Source: a virus
Length of the DNA: 46,285 bases
Virus record (IMG/VR): IMGVR_UViG_3300047493_000096
Coordinates: 1 to 46,285 of that record
Reading direction: 5' to 3' (one strand)
Shown: positions 15,797-25,458 of the stretch, one piece after another
How the letters are laid out: every line of letters begins with the position of its first letter
How positions within the stretch are numbered: position 1 is the stretch's first letter
Notes under the pieces: generated by a model
Told to the model about the DNA's origin: nothing
Database searches by the model: none
What the model saw: only the letters and a program-made list of their open reading frames with translations
Made by a program: the position numbers and the translations under genes

Positions 15797-17614
15797 ATGA
15801 CTTTTAAACATAGCAAACAATTTGATTCAGCTTTAATGCGTTCTTTAGAGAAAGTAGCCTTTCAAAAAGGTATGACTAAATCAGAACCTATTACAAAACA
15901 AGCTTCTACAGAACCTTTAGATTTAATACCAAGCTCTAATTTAATGGATAATATTGTTAAATTAACTGCTGGATTAAGAGCGCAAGGATTAACCAAACAA
16001 GCCACTGAAATTGAGCAAAGTTTCTTTAATTATAAAAAAGCACAAACCTTATATGAAGCGCACAAAGAAACCGGAGATGATGTTATTAATTCGGCGCATC
16101 CTAAAGGTTCTCATAAATTAGTAGATGTAGATAGTGATGAAGCGGTAGTAGAAGATCAATTAGATAAGCATATTAAGTTTTTAAAGATGATAGAAAAAGA
16201 ACCAACTGGTAAATTATCAAATGCTAATTCAATTATGAGTGCAGTAAAAATGGCTTTAGGTATTGACCCTTTAATATTAAGGAAAGATAATATTTCTGAT
16301 CCAAGAAATTATTTTTCCGTTAAAAAATCTTTAGGTCAGGGTTTAGGGGCTGATTTGGGCGCAGAATTACCACCCATTAATAATTCTAATATGTCAGATG
16401 CTGAAAACAAAGGCATTGCTAAAGGAGTTGGTGAAACTGTTGGAGCGATGTCTACTTTATGGGCTGTAAAAAAGATTTTTATGTCAGTTGGTAAGATACT
16501 TGGCAAAGCAAGAGGGGCTTGGAGACTTGCTGGTTTGGCAGAAGATGTAAAGTTGGAAGAATTAAAAGACGAAACATTAAAACAAGCCATAAAAACATTA
16601 GAAAAAAATGCTGGACCTAAAATTATGCAAGCTGTTGAGAAAGATGTTGGAGCAACTGTTATGGATGCATCTGGTGTTGGAATAGGAACCAGAATAATGT
16701 CTGGTGTATCTGGATTAGCTTCTGGTGTAGCTGGATTAACTGGAGCAACGGGTAGTGGTGTTTCTTTGGGCGGTTTAGGTTCTGCTTTGATTAGTTGGCC
16801 TATAGTTGCCGCTGCTTTGGTGGGCGGTACAAGTGGCGGGATTTTATTTGGCGTAATGAATCTTATTGATGATTTTAAAAAAGCCGGAGAGCATGTTATT
16901 GCCGAAGTGGAAGATTTAAAAAAAGATTTAAACTCTCAAGAAGCTATGTATCTTGCAGATTTTAAGTCTGCATTTTACACAGCAGTGCCTTTGTTTTCGC
17001 TTTTTAATAGTATAAAGGAAGACCAATCACCAAATAATATTGCTAACAATCTACCTAATCTTAAAAAATTTAATGATTCTATTTATGAATCACGAACTTC
17101 TGCTCAAGCTCTTTGGTCTACTGCTCAATCAAAATCTGATTTAGGTGGTCAGGGTGTAACTTGGGACGCAATAAAAGGAGTTTTAAGTCATCCTATTGAT
17201 ACTTTTAGTGGTTGGTCGGATGTAATTACAGCATCAGCTAATTATATGCAAGTATCTGAAAAAATAAATAATTATATTGACAGTTGGATTACTCAAGGTA
17301 AAAAATTAGCCGCTCAACATAGCAAGGAAAAATCTACAACTAATGTAAATAAAAATACTTCATTATCTGATTTATTAAAACAAGTTAGTTTATTAAAAGA
17401 TAGAGTTAATTCTTGGAAAGTTGTTGAAAATATTTCAAATAGTTCTTTAGCACTTAAATGGATTGATGATGAAACTAAAGCTTTAGATAAGATTATTTTA
17501 AGATATAAAAATGTTAATCCGGCAACAGCAGATGATGTATTACCTATTTTACAACGAGAAATAAATACAGAAGTAAATGATATTAATATTTTCAAAAATA
17601 AATGGGTCAAATGA
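15797..17614 (+). CDS. Large virion protein with hydrophobic Gly-rich segment
   Basis: 605 residues. N-terminal SLEKVAFQKG and TKQAST stretches precede a domain at about residues 45-150 (NIVKLTAGLRAQGLTKQATE, YKKAQTLYEAHKETGDDVIN, AHPKGSHKLVDVDSDEAVVE) that I have seen repeatedly in large-phage virion proteins without a name. Residues 293-355 are strongly hydrophobic and Gly-rich, with Gly zipper character and one or two possible membrane spans. The C-terminus is helical. An injected or membrane-interacting internal virion protein is the best guess. The next gene's ATGA overlaps its end. Confidence 0.65.
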   Translation: MTFKHSKQFDSALMRSLEKVAFQKGMTKSEPITKQASTEPLDLIPSSNLMDNIVKLTAGLRAQGLTKQATEIEQSFFNYKKAQTLYEAHKETGDDVINSAHPKGSHKLVDVDSDEAVVEDQLDKHIKFLKMIEKEPTGKLSNANSIMSAVKMALGIDPLILRKDNISDPRNYFSVKKSLGQGLGADLGAELPPINNSNMSDAENKGIAKGVGETVGAMSTLWAVKKIFMSVGKILGKARGAWRLAGLAEDVKLEELKDETLKQAIKTLEKNAGPKIMQAVEKDVGATVMDASGVGIGTRIMSGVSGLASGVAGLTGATGSGVSLGGLGSALISWPIVAAALVGGTSGGILFGVMNLIDDFKKAGEHVIAEVEDLKKDLNSQEAMYLADFKSAFYTAVPLFSLFNSIKEDQSPNNIANNLPNLKKFNDSIYESRTSAQALWSTAQSKSDLGGQGVTWDAIKGVLSHPIDTFSGWSDVITASANYMQVSEKINNYIDSWITQGKKLAAQHSKEKSTTNVNKNTSLSDLLKQVSLLKDRVNSWKVVENISNSSLALKWIDDETKALDKIILRYKNVNPATADDVLPILQREINTEVNDINIFKNKWVK

Positions 17615-18714
17615 ATAAGCAATACTTAAAAAATATCGTTGAACTAATTAAAAAACAAGCAGTGGCGCCTCCAGATCCTGATGGATCTAACAATACCTCT
17701 TCTTTAAAAGAAAAAGTTCCTGAAAATAAAGAATTACCTCATAATAATTTGATTCAAACAGACCATTCTGATGAAGTAAAAAATAGACAACCAAAATCAA
17801 ATACACATTTACGTTCTAACACTATTAAGCAGATGCAACAAGAATTAATTAATTTATCCAGAGATGTTATATCTCAAATTAATATTACTGATATGGCTAA
17901 TTCTGGTAGAGCCGCACAGAATGCTTCAGGCAGAAGTTCTTTTCACGATTTTATTGCCACCAATTATTTAAATAAATCAGACATTAAACCTACCGAGTTT
18001 GATCCTGATCCTAAAAAAACTAAGTTGTCAGATAAATCACAAACCTCTCCAGCTTCTTCTATGAGTATAGTTATGGATACTATGTCAAGAATTGGTAAAT
18101 CTGATTCTGAATTTCAAGCAGATGGTATTTGGGGTCCTAAAACTAACGCGGCTCTAATTAATGCTTATGCATTTGCTTATGGTATGTTAAAATTATCCAC
18201 TGACTTTCATTTAAAACCAGTATATTCTCAAAAAGATTTAGCACAATTAAAAGCTGATATTCCGGAAGATTATAATGATTTTTCTAATCAAGAAAAAGAA
18301 GAAAAAGCAGACAATATTATAGATAATCTCAAAGGAGTTAGAGAATTATATAATGAAGTAAAAGTTGGAATATTAAATAAACCTTCTAATCGAGCATATA
18401 TTGAAAACGATCAACCTTTTCATACTTATACCAGTCCTGGAAATGGATTTTCAGAAAATGCTCTTAAACATATGAATGATCAATTCACTCATTTAGTTAT
18501 TAGTATAAAAAATGAAGCTGGACAACCTCAGGATTTGCCAATTACCGTTAATGATTTACTTTCTCCTCAAGCGTTTAAAACATGGCAAGCTAAAAATGCT
18601 CCAACAGAATCTTTAAATAGTCTTTTAACTTCCTTAAAACAAAACGTTGGAATTAATGATGGTAGTCTTGGTATTAAAGTCGGACCAAATGGCACAACAA
18701 TTGGAGCTAAATAA
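17611..18714 (+). CDS. Virion protein with peptidoglycan-binding-like segment
   Basis: 367 residues from ATG 17611, which overlaps the upstream TGA as ATGA; an ATG 9 bases earlier is also open. N-terminus MNKQYLKNIVELIKKQAVAP has the recurrent Lys-Gln-Ala signature. Residues 167-185 (FQADGIWGPKTNAALINAYA) match the DGIWGPKTxxAL core of PG_binding_1 domains, which bind murein, though the surrounding helices are degenerate. The rest is a polar linker and helices. Together with its neighbours it may form an internal or tail-associated set delivered with the DNA. Confidence 0.65.
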   Translation: MNKQYLKNIVELIKKQAVAPPDPDGSNNTSSLKEKVPENKELPHNNLIQTDHSDEVKNRQPKSNTHLRSNTIKQMQQELINLSRDVISQINITDMANSGRAAQNASGRSSFHDFIATNYLNKSDIKPTEFDPDPKKTKLSDKSQTSPASSMSIVMDTMSRIGKSDSEFQADGIWGPKTNAALINAYAFAYGMLKLSTDFHLKPVYSQKDLAQLKADIPEDYNDFSNQEKEEKADNIIDNLKGVRELYNEVKVGILNKPSNRAYIENDQPFHTYTSPGNGFSENALKHMNDQFTHLVISIKNEAGQPQDLPITVNDLLSPQAFKTWQAKNAPTESLNSLLTSLKQNVGINDGSLGIKVGPNGTTIGAK

Positions 18715-19844
18715 TGTCTTTATTTGATAATATATATTTGCTTAAAGAATTATTAAAAATTGGACAAGTTAATTCTCCTAATACTTCTGAGCAATATACT
18801 CAACAAACACCTAATTTTGACAACATTAAAAAATTAATTGCTAATCTTGAAAAAAATCTAAATCATTCCTCTCATCAAGTTTCTCACGAAGGTCCTCAAA
18901 ATACTAAAATTAGTTTAAGAATGGATGATTTAAACAGTTTAGGTAATTTAGCTAATTGGTTAGAAACTAATAAAGTAATTATTGATGGACAAAGAATCGT
19001 ATATTCAGAAGCAGAAAATCCTAATAATGAAAGTTATGTTTTATATCATTTAAACTCTACTCCAGGATCTATACAAGGAGAAGTTGATAGGTCTAAACCA
19101 TATCTTGGTGCTAAAGATACCTTTGTTATTAATAAAGATTTATTAAGTAAATATTTAATATCTCTACAAAATGGTTTGCATAAGAATAATAATCAAATTG
19201 AAAAAATTTTAGTATCTTCTTTGATTCAACAATCTAATAATTTATTAGATACTAATATTAATCCTAACAAAACTAATCACAATTCCCATCAAGATCATCA
19301 AGTAGGAGATCAAATTGGAGATGTTAAAAACCAAGGAAAATCTCAAAATAAAGACCGGGTTAATCAAGGAAATCAAGAAGCAGATACTTCTCAATTATTG
19401 TCAGAATTATCACAAATGCAACCATTTAACACTCAATATGTTAATACTGAAGGTTTGAAAGATTTTGCTGACAAATATGGGCAACTCGCATCAAATGATT
19501 CTGCTGTGCAGACAATGGTTAATCAAATCAATCAAAGTATCAATATTGCAGATAAATTAATGCAATCTCCTGGCGCTCCTATCGCTATGAACTTAGATTT
19601 AGCGCAATTTGAAATGCAAACCTCACAACCACAACAATTAGCCTCAGCTTTGTGGAGTGTTGTTTCTATGACCCAAAGATTATATCAAAAATGCATTATT
19701 CAATTTCAAGGTAAAGTAAATGATTCAAATATTAGAGCTATGAAACAACAAATACCAGTAGCTCAAACCAATCTTAATGATTTAGCTCAGTTATTAAATC
19801 AAGCAAAACAAGAATGGGATAAAAATCACAAAGGTTTTAGATGA
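18714..19844 (+). CDS. Virion-module protein, unknown
   Basis: 376 residues, start overlapping the preceding stop by one base. N-terminus MSLFDNIYLLKELLKIG is an amphipathic helix like those of its neighbours. Residues 60-165 look globular alpha/beta (MDDLNSLGNLANWLETNKVI, GAKDTFVINKDLLSKYLISL), residues 180-225 are a Gln/Asn/Lys linker and the remainder is helical. Not recognised; its end is coupled by ATGA to the next gene. Confidence 0.65.
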   Translation: MSLFDNIYLLKELLKIGQVNSPNTSEQYTQQTPNFDNIKKLIANLEKNLNHSSHQVSHEGPQNTKISLRMDDLNSLGNLANWLETNKVIIDGQRIVYSEAENPNNESYVLYHLNSTPGSIQGEVDRSKPYLGAKDTFVINKDLLSKYLISLQNGLHKNNNQIEKILVSSLIQQSNNLLDTNINPNKTNHNSHQDHQVGDQIGDVKNQGKSQNKDRVNQGNQEADTSQLLSELSQMQPFNTQYVNTEGLKDFADKYGQLASNDSAVQTMVNQINQSINIADKLMQSPGAPIAMNLDLAQFEMQTSQPQQLASALWSVVSMTQRLYQKCIIQFQGKVNDSNIRAMKQQIPVAQTNLNDLAQLLNQAKQEWDKNHKGFR

Positions 19845-20818
19845 ATGATTTTCAGTTATTAACTATATTATCTACCAATAATTTTAATAAGCAAGCTTCT
19901 GTTAAAGATTTAGCTCCAGGTATTGCTGCTTATTTTAGTTCTAAAATTAATCCTAATGATCAAGCTGGTAGTATTCTTAATGAATTAGCTCCTGGTGCTA
20001 TTTGGGTCGCCATGTCAGCTATGGGTTTGGGAAAATGGGGAGCTTTAGCTGGATTATTGTTAAATGTATTCCATGTGGATGTTAAAGGTTTTCTTACTAA
20101 TATTTATAATGAAGTTAAACCTCTAGTAGCAGATGGAAAAAAAACCACCTCTGCTGAAGTAGATAATATTGTTAATGAAGTTTCTAAAAAATATTCTCAT
20201 GGTAAGTTTTCAAGTTTAGAATTAGCTCAAGAAGCTGAATTATTAAAAATAGCAATTATTGATTTTGAAAGACATAACTTAAAGTTAGGACATACTAAGT
20301 TTGCATTTTTCGGTAGTGAAGAAAAAAAGATTACTATTTTAGGAAAGCTTTTTGGTTTAATTATGAAAGTAGGACTGGCTTCAGCTGGATTAATGGTAGC
20401 AGGAGATGTTATTAATTCTCTATTTCATCGTCCTAATTCATTAGATCATACTTTTCAAGCTGGAACCACTCCTCAAACTACTTTAATAGATAGTCCAGCA
20501 ATTATACCAACCTCTACACAAACTAAATATAAACCTAAACCAGAACAACCATTACCCTCTAATGTGAAAATAAATAATACTCAATCTAATATCGAAAATA
20601 TGATTATTCAATTTGCCAAAGATTCATATTCAGGTTTATATGATAAAGATAATTTAATTAAAAATTCAAGTAAGTTTAAATATTTAGTAGAATCTATTGT
20701 TTTCTATAATTCATCCAACAAAGGTTATTCTGTGGTTTTAATTCCCCCTTATTGGAAAACTAAAAAAGAAATGGTAGATAACTTTATTGATGGAGTTGCT
20801 GCTAATGATCAGGTATAA
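19841..20818 (+). CDS. Virion-module protein with two hydrophobic segments
   Basis: 325 residues. N-terminal FNKQAS signature, hydrophobic segments at about 50-77 (GAIWVAMSAMGLGKWGALAG) and 170-191 (LFGLIMKVGLASAGLMVAGD), then a Pro/Thr/Lys linker and a C-terminal domain of about 90 residues (NIENMIIQFAKDSYSGLYDK onward). Hydrophobic virion proteins in this position could help DNA cross the inner membrane; that is inference. Confidence 0.65.
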   Translation: MNDFQLLTILSTNNFNKQASVKDLAPGIAAYFSSKINPNDQAGSILNELAPGAIWVAMSAMGLGKWGALAGLLLNVFHVDVKGFLTNIYNEVKPLVADGKKTTSAEVDNIVNEVSKKYSHGKFSSLELAQEAELLKIAIIDFERHNLKLGHTKFAFFGSEEKKITILGKLFGLIMKVGLASAGLMVAGDVINSLFHRPNSLDHTFQAGTTPQTTLIDSPAIIPTSTQTKYKPKPEQPLPSNVKINNTQSNIENMIIQFAKDSYSGLYDKDNLIKNSSKFKYLVESIVFYNSSNKGYSVVLIPPYWKTKKEMVDNFIDGVAANDQV

Positions 20819-20831
20819 TGTAAAGGATAAT

Positions 20832-22136
20832 ATGCGTTCAGATATTTTTGATAATTTTGTAAAAATAGCCATTAAAGATAAGCTAATCGAATCTCCTAAA
20901 GATCAGGATAATAAATATACTGAAAAATCTTTTCACGATACCAATCCAAGAATGGATTCTTTATCTATTGAACAAATTGCTAAATTATATAATAATAAAC
21001 CTGAAACTTACAAAGATATGCAATATAAAAGAAATATTATGGAAATTGCACATCCTGAATCTCAAGTCATCTCTCCCTCTTATGATAAATTAAATGGTTT
21101 AGTAGAAAATGAAAATGAAGGTCAAGATATTAGAATTAATATCTCTTTAAAAAAACCTGATGGATTACTAATTAATAAAAAATATGCAGAAGGCCAATTT
21201 ATTCGCTCCTTAGTAGCTTTAGCTAATGATTTAGATAATAATAATCAAGTGGCTTTAACTAAATTAGCTGATACTTGTCTTAATCAAATTACAAAAAAAT
21301 CTAAAATTGTAAAGATTGCTTTATATCCTCAATTATTTGGCGCCTTAGCTACTGCTATCGGAGTTCTGTGGGCTAAACAACATTTAAGATTTCATAGCGA
21401 TGGTTTTGAACAAGATTATCAAAAAGTTACTAAAGAAATTAATGATTTGCTATCCTCTAATTCTAATTGGGGAGTTGGTTATTCTTATACTCCTCAATTT
21501 ATTAAAATAGTTAATACTTTACAAGCTAAATTAGAAACCTTATATAGCGCAGTTTCTCAAGTTTTCCCTTTAATTGCCCAAATACAAGATCCCAAAGATA
21601 GAAATGATTTAATGGCCATTGCTAAACAACAAGCTACGCAAGATGCCGCAAAAGCTATTGAAAATCTTAAAACTGTATTAACTAATATCAATCCTTATAT
21701 TAATACCGTAATTAGTAATTTTCAAAATCCTTTATTTAAACAACGAGCTATTCAAAATAAGGGAGTAATTACTTCTGTCATTGATTCTGCAGATATTTTA
21801 CACGGTGATAATGCTTTATTTGCAGATGATTTAGATGATGTTTCTCATGCCCTACAAACTTTAAAAGTTGATATTAATAATATTATTAAAGAATTACAAA
21901 AAGCAGAGCATATGCAAGACACTGCTAAAGCACAAATGAATCAATCTGATGCAGAAGTAAATACTGAATTCACTACGGAAACTCCTAAAGAAGAGCATAC
22001 AGAAACCCCCTCTCCTTCAACTCCTGATGCAACAACAAAACCAATAACTCCTGATGCAGCAACAAAACCAACAGATTGGACAGATGAACTTGCAGATAAT
22101 TGGCCAGATGAACTTGCAAGTATAATGGCAGAATAA
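20832..22136 (+). CDS. Virion-module protein with repeated acidic C-terminus
   Basis: 434 residues from ATG 20832, chosen because AAAGGA lies 6 bases upstream; the longer frame from 20787 overlaps the previous gene without a ribosome site. N-terminus MRSDIFDNFVKIAIKDKLIE carries the same short signature as its neighbours. Residues 115-165 contain FIRSLVALANDLDNNNQVAL, resembling the GLRxxGxxxxA helices in the 605-residue protein. A hydrophobic stretch (about 163-185) follows. The last 45 residues repeat TPDATTKP and DELAxxWPDELA. Confidence 0.65.
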   Translation: MRSDIFDNFVKIAIKDKLIESPKDQDNKYTEKSFHDTNPRMDSLSIEQIAKLYNNKPETYKDMQYKRNIMEIAHPESQVISPSYDKLNGLVENENEGQDIRINISLKKPDGLLINKKYAEGQFIRSLVALANDLDNNNQVALTKLADTCLNQITKKSKIVKIALYPQLFGALATAIGVLWAKQHLRFHSDGFEQDYQKVTKEINDLLSSNSNWGVGYSYTPQFIKIVNTLQAKLETLYSAVSQVFPLIAQIQDPKDRNDLMAIAKQQATQDAAKAIENLKTVLTNINPYINTVISNFQNPLFKQRAIQNKGVITSVIDSADILHGDNALFADDLDDVSHALQTLKVDINNIIKELQKAEHMQDTAKAQMNQSDAEVNTEFTTETPKEEHTETPSPSTPDATTKPITPDAATKPTDWTDELADNWPDELASIMAE

Positions 22137-22179
22137 ATTATTTATGATAAATTGATAAATAATTATAAAAAGTAGGAAT

Positions 22180-22251
22180 ATTAAAATATATAATAAGTAA
22201 GTTAAGGTGTAAGACCGTGCAAAAACGCACAGATTCATAAGGAAAATCAAT
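22180..22251 (+). promoter_or_regulatory. Leader of the decoration-like gene: AT box, small hairpin, RBS
   Basis: A TATATAATAAG box (about 22187) is followed by GTGC-AAAAAC-GCAC at 22217-22230, a short 5' UTR hairpin, and AAGGA 22239-22243 before ATG 22252. The leader is longer than for most genes here and the gene downstream shows expression-biased codons. Confidence 0.5.
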
Positions 22252-23004
22252 ATGTTAAAGACTCTTCAGTCGGGAATGTTCCCCCTTGGCCAATTCGACG
22301 GTTTAGATACAGATGTTCTCACTTTAAAAGGTGGTGAAGTAGTTTCGTTTGCTTCGGTTACGACTTCAGGTCAGCCCGGTGTTTCAACTTCAGGTCTTGA
22401 TCAGGCTGCATTCGATGTTTTTGATGGTTATGTTAATGTCGCCGGCACTTTCAAACGTCCTGCGGTAACGCGTAGATTTGATACTACAACTTCTCTAACG
22501 GCAGCTACTCGTCCTCTAATGCTTTCTGACGAAGGTATTCTTGGATATGGTACGTTATTCGGAGCGGTTGTCGGTGGAACTGTTGGTCAGCAAGTTAATG
22601 GCCCAAATACTTTCACGGGAGCTATTCTTGGACCTCACACTGCCACTGGTTCGGGTAAAGTGACGTGCTGGGATAAACCAGGTCTTTATGCTGTTTCACT
22701 TGATGCCGTTGATACGACTGCATCAACTGGTCTCGTTCCAACCAACACTTCAAGCCTAAATGTTGGAACTGCTCTTAGCTTTACAAACTTAGGTCTTTTA
22801 ACTCCATCAGGTTCTGCTCAACAACTTGCTTCGGCTCCAGTTCTTGGCCACTTCGTAGAGTTCAATACCAATCAGTCGCTTGTGACCACGCCTAATTACT
22901 TAGTCGCAGCGCTCAACAGCCCTTCAGGTTCTGTCAGCTCTGTCGGTCCTCGCTCCTTCCAGTTTGCGACCATATATTTCGCTCCTCCAACTAACGTAGT
23001 ATAA
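22252..23004 (+). CDS. Probable abundant capsid decoration protein
   Basis: 250 residues, beta-rich, rich in Gly/Ser/Thr/Val and almost free of Lys. N-terminus MLKTLQSGMFPLGQFDGLDT. Base use differs sharply from neighbours: higher GC and C-ending codons (ttc, gtc, acg), as at the major capsid gene, which suggests very high expression. It has its own leader and terminator. A tail tube protein or head decoration protein would both fit; closeness to the capsid gene and beta composition favour decoration. No motif identifies the family. Confidence 0.7.
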   Translation: MLKTLQSGMFPLGQFDGLDTDVLTLKGGEVVSFASVTTSGQPGVSTSGLDQAAFDVFDGYVNVAGTFKRPAVTRRFDTTTSLTAATRPLMLSDEGILGYGTLFGAVVGGTVGQQVNGPNTFTGAILGPHTATGSGKVTCWDKPGLYAVSLDAVDTTASTGLVPTNTSSLNVGTALSFTNLGLLTPSGSAQQLASAPVLGHFVEFNTNQSLVTTPNYLVAALNSPSGSVSSVGPRSFQFATIYFAPPTNVV

Positions 23005-23031
23005 TTTAAGTTAGATGAGGTAATTTAAAGA

Positions 23032-23060
23032 AAGCCAGAAGAAATTCTGGCTTTTTTATT
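23032..23060 (+). terminator. Rho-independent terminator
   Basis: AAGCCAGAA-GAAA-TTCTGGCTT, a 9-bp perfect stem with GAAA tetraloop followed by TTTTATT. Ends the decoration-like gene transcript. Confidence 0.9.
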
Positions 23061-23104
23061 TGTGTAAGTTTAATTAAGTTTTTAACAAAATACTACTATG
23101 ACAC

Positions 23105-24205
23105 TTATATCTTGTTAATTTTATTTCTCTGAAAATCTTGAACTCTCTTTATCCAGATATAAAAATCTAATAAAGAAAGTTTGCTTTTGCCAAAATTACA
23201 CCACTGACAGCATGGGATGCAATTATCTATAGTATGTCCTTGTAAATTATCTATTCTATCAATTCCATTATAATAAAAATATGCTTCATCTTTTGCTTTT
23301 TGTGATGCTCTTTTATCTTTTAAATAAACATTGCACATATTAGATTTCTCAATTCCACAATAATAACAGGGTAATTGAGAATATGTATAAAATGTTGGTA
23401 AATCAATTTCCATTTTACCATAATTTTTTGTATAATATTTATAAGCTATTTTTATAGAAACTAATAAATAATTTTTAGGTAATTCCAATAAGTTAAAATT
23501 AAAATTATATTTTCCTAATGATTCAATATATTTATTAAAATCTATTTCACTTCTTTGTTTTTTCGCTCTATTACAGATAAAACAACAGGTATTAATATTA
23601 TTAATTAAATATCCTAATTTGCTGTCAATTCTATCTAATCCATTATATAAAAATCCTTTATAATTATTATATTTTTCAATTCCACAATAATGACATGGCA
23701 ATTGTGTTAAACTAAACCAATCATCAAAAGATAATTTACAATCTCGTTTATTATATGAACGCCATACTTTTCTTGCAGCGGCAATTGTTTTACTGTATTT
23801 AGTATTAGTTATTAAAGATATTTTTTGATTAATTAATATTTTTTCTTTTTTCAAACACCCACAAGATTTAGTATTATTTGAAATTAAATGATGAGTTAAA
23901 ACAGTAGTTTTTTCTCCACATTCACATAAACAATCCCAATATCCTTTATTGTAAGAAATAGTAATTAATCTATTAAATTGTTGTCCAGCTTTAATAGCCA
24001 TACCATTATTTTCTATAATACATCCACAAGATTTTTGCTGATTAGAGGTTAAAGTTCCAGTTCTTACTATTATTATTTTGCCACATTCACATCTACAATT
24101 CCAAGCCGTAAACGATCTACCTTTGTTTTTTGCTTCTAAATTAAAAGCCGATGAAATTACTGTTAGTTTGCCAAAAACTAAACCAACTAAGTTTTTTTTA
24201 TTCAT
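23105..24205 (-). CDS. HNH homing endonuclease with duplicated zinc-ribbon and HNH domains
   Basis: 366 residues from ATG 24205. The N-terminal half has two copies of a Cys-rich DNA-binding module: NLVGLVFGKLTVI...WNCRCECGK...QKSCGC and AGQQFNRLITISY...WDCLCECGE...TKSCGC. The C-terminal half has two HNH-like blocks, each CxYCGIEK ... YNGxDRID ... CCxxCNxxK. So both halves are duplicated, unusual for enzymes of this size. It lies between the decoration and capsid genes on the opposite strand. ATG 24205 is preferred to GTG 24223 because a TATATA box lies exactly 6 bases before it and homology starts at NLVG. Confidence 0.85.
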   Translation of the reverse strand: MNKKNLVGLVFGKLTVISSAFNLEAKNKGRSFTAWNCRCECGKIIIVRTGTLTSNQQKSCGCIIENNGMAIKAGQQFNRLITISYNKGYWDCLCECGEKTTVLTHHLISNNTKSCGCLKKEKILINQKISLITNTKYSKTIAAARKVWRSYNKRDCKLSFDDWFSLTQLPCHYCGIEKYNNYKGFLYNGLDRIDSKLGYLINNINTCCFICNRAKKQRSEIDFNKYIESLGKYNFNFNLLELPKNYLLVSIKIAYKYYTKNYGKMEIDLPTFYTYSQLPCYYCGIEKSNMCNVYLKDKRASQKAKDEAYFYYNGIDRIDNLQGHTIDNCIPCCQWCNFGKSKLSLLDFYIWIKRVQDFQRNKINKI

Positions 24206-24217
24206 ATCATATATATA
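24206..24217 (-). promoter_or_regulatory. Predicted leaderless promoter of the HNH gene
   Basis: Minus strand GCGT-TATATA-TATGAT-ATG, again with 6 bases between hexamer and start codon and no Shine-Dalgarno sequence. The CGTTATAT stretch is shared with 14073-14084 and 43113-43124. Confidence 0.5.
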
Positions 24218-24293
24218 ACGCACTATTTTGCTATTTTTATTGTTTTAGTAAAAATAATTAATCTAATATGGTTAATAATAACATATACATTCA

Positions 24294-24348
24294 GATACTT
24301 TTTGTATCAGCTAACATTTCGTTGGCAATTAATACACTCATACGGAGA
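24294..24348 (+). promoter_or_regulatory. Structured leader of the major capsid gene
   Basis: Two adjacent hairpins, GATAC-TTTTT-GTATC (24294-24308) and GCTAAC-ATTTC-GTTGGC (24310-24326, one G-U pair), lie just before CGGAGA (24343-24348), the ribosome site for ATG 24353. They may stabilise the mRNA or tune initiation. Confidence 0.5.
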
Positions 24349-24352
24349 TATA

Positions 24353-25366
24353 ATGAATATGTTCGATAACAAAGGTCAGATGAATGCTGGCTCCTTTAAA
24401 GAAGTTTTACAGAATCTTGCCAAATATGCAAGCATTCTTGATGACAATACCCCCTCAAATCAAGGTCTCGCTGGACAACCCTCACTTTCTGACGACAAGC
24501 GTGATGAATTAATTTCCCGCGCTATAAATACGCAGGATGGAAAAATTGCTCTTGCTCAGGCCATGGCCAATCCAATTCGTAGAAACTTAGATTACCACGG
24601 AATTGCTCGTCGTGCTCTCGTCGTTGATCCCCTTCCACAAGGTGCGATTCCAACGTATGACAGAGATATCGATGTCACGGCCATTGTTATTTCTTCAAAC
24701 GGAACTGGACCAGAATCACGTATTTTCGGTGATCGCGTTGTTGTCCCTGAGTTCGAAATCTATTCAAATCCCACGGTGAGAATTGCGGAAGTTAAACGTC
24801 GCAGATTCAACGTAATTGACCGTGCTGTTCAGAAGGCTCGTCAAGAAATCATGGCTCAAGAAGATGCGAACATCTTTGCAGCTTTAGATTCAGCGGCTTC
24901 AAGTGAAAACACTCTTACGGATATTGCTGATTCTGGCTTACTCAAGAGAGATTTAGTTGAGATTAAACAACAGATTGATCGTTGGGACCTCGTGACTACG
25001 AAATATTTTATGAATATCAATGAGTTTACGGATATGCTCAAATGGGGTTCAGGCGGTGGTCAGGGAGTTGGTGGTGGTGATTTCGATCCCGTAACTATGA
25101 GAGAAGTTCTACAGACTGGTCTTTATGCTCATATTTGGGGAACTGATATTATGGTTAGTAAAATCGTCCCGCCTGGCACGATATATGGCGTAGCAGATCC
25201 CGAGTTCGTAGGAGTAATGCCCATTCGTCAGGACATTGAGGTATTACCTGCTGACGAGCCAAAACTTTTGAAGTTAGGCTGGGTAATTAGTGAAATCATT
25301 GGTCTTGCTATTATCAATCCAAGAGGTTGTGCAGCTGGTAGAAAATCAGTTGTAATCGGTTCATAA
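24353..25366 (+). CDS. Major capsid protein (HK97 fold)
   Basis: 337 residues from ATG 24353, chosen for GGAG 5-6 bases upstream rather than the TTG at 24302. Capsid-like features: helical N-terminus, likely cut by the protease (SFKEVLQNLAKYASILDD), the segment DPLPQGAIPTYDRDID opening the core, a long spine helix (DRAVQKARQEIMAQEDANIF), and the closing beta region with GTDIMVSKIVPPGTIYGVAD. Codons are GC-richer and C-ending relative to the genome, as expected for the most expressed gene. It has its own structured leader and strong terminator and is flanked on both sides by minus-strand HNH genes. Confidence 0.9.
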   Translation: MNMFDNKGQMNAGSFKEVLQNLAKYASILDDNTPSNQGLAGQPSLSDDKRDELISRAINTQDGKIALAQAMANPIRRNLDYHGIARRALVVDPLPQGAIPTYDRDIDVTAIVISSNGTGPESRIFGDRVVVPEFEIYSNPTVRIAEVKRRRFNVIDRAVQKARQEIMAQEDANIFAALDSAASSENTLTDIADSGLLKRDLVEIKQQIDRWDLVTTKYFMNINEFTDMLKWGSGGGQGVGGGDFDPVTMREVLQTGLYAHIWGTDIMVSKIVPPGTIYGVADPEFVGVMPIRQDIEVLPADEPKLLKLGWVISEIIGLAIINPRGCAAGRKSVVIGS

Positions 25367-25394
25367 TAAAATAATTCTTAATTGAATTAAAATA

Positions 25395-25430
25395 AAAAAA
25401 ACCACCTGTAAAAACAGGTGGTTTTTTATT
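25395..25430 (+). terminator. Rho-independent terminator of the capsid gene
   Basis: AAACCACCTGT-AAAA-ACAGGTGGTTT, an 11-bp perfect stem with flanking A and T runs, so it may work in both directions (for the capsid gene and for the minus-strand HNH relic). Confidence 0.93.
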
Positions 25431-25458
25431 TTACATGGCATTACTACAAATTCATCTG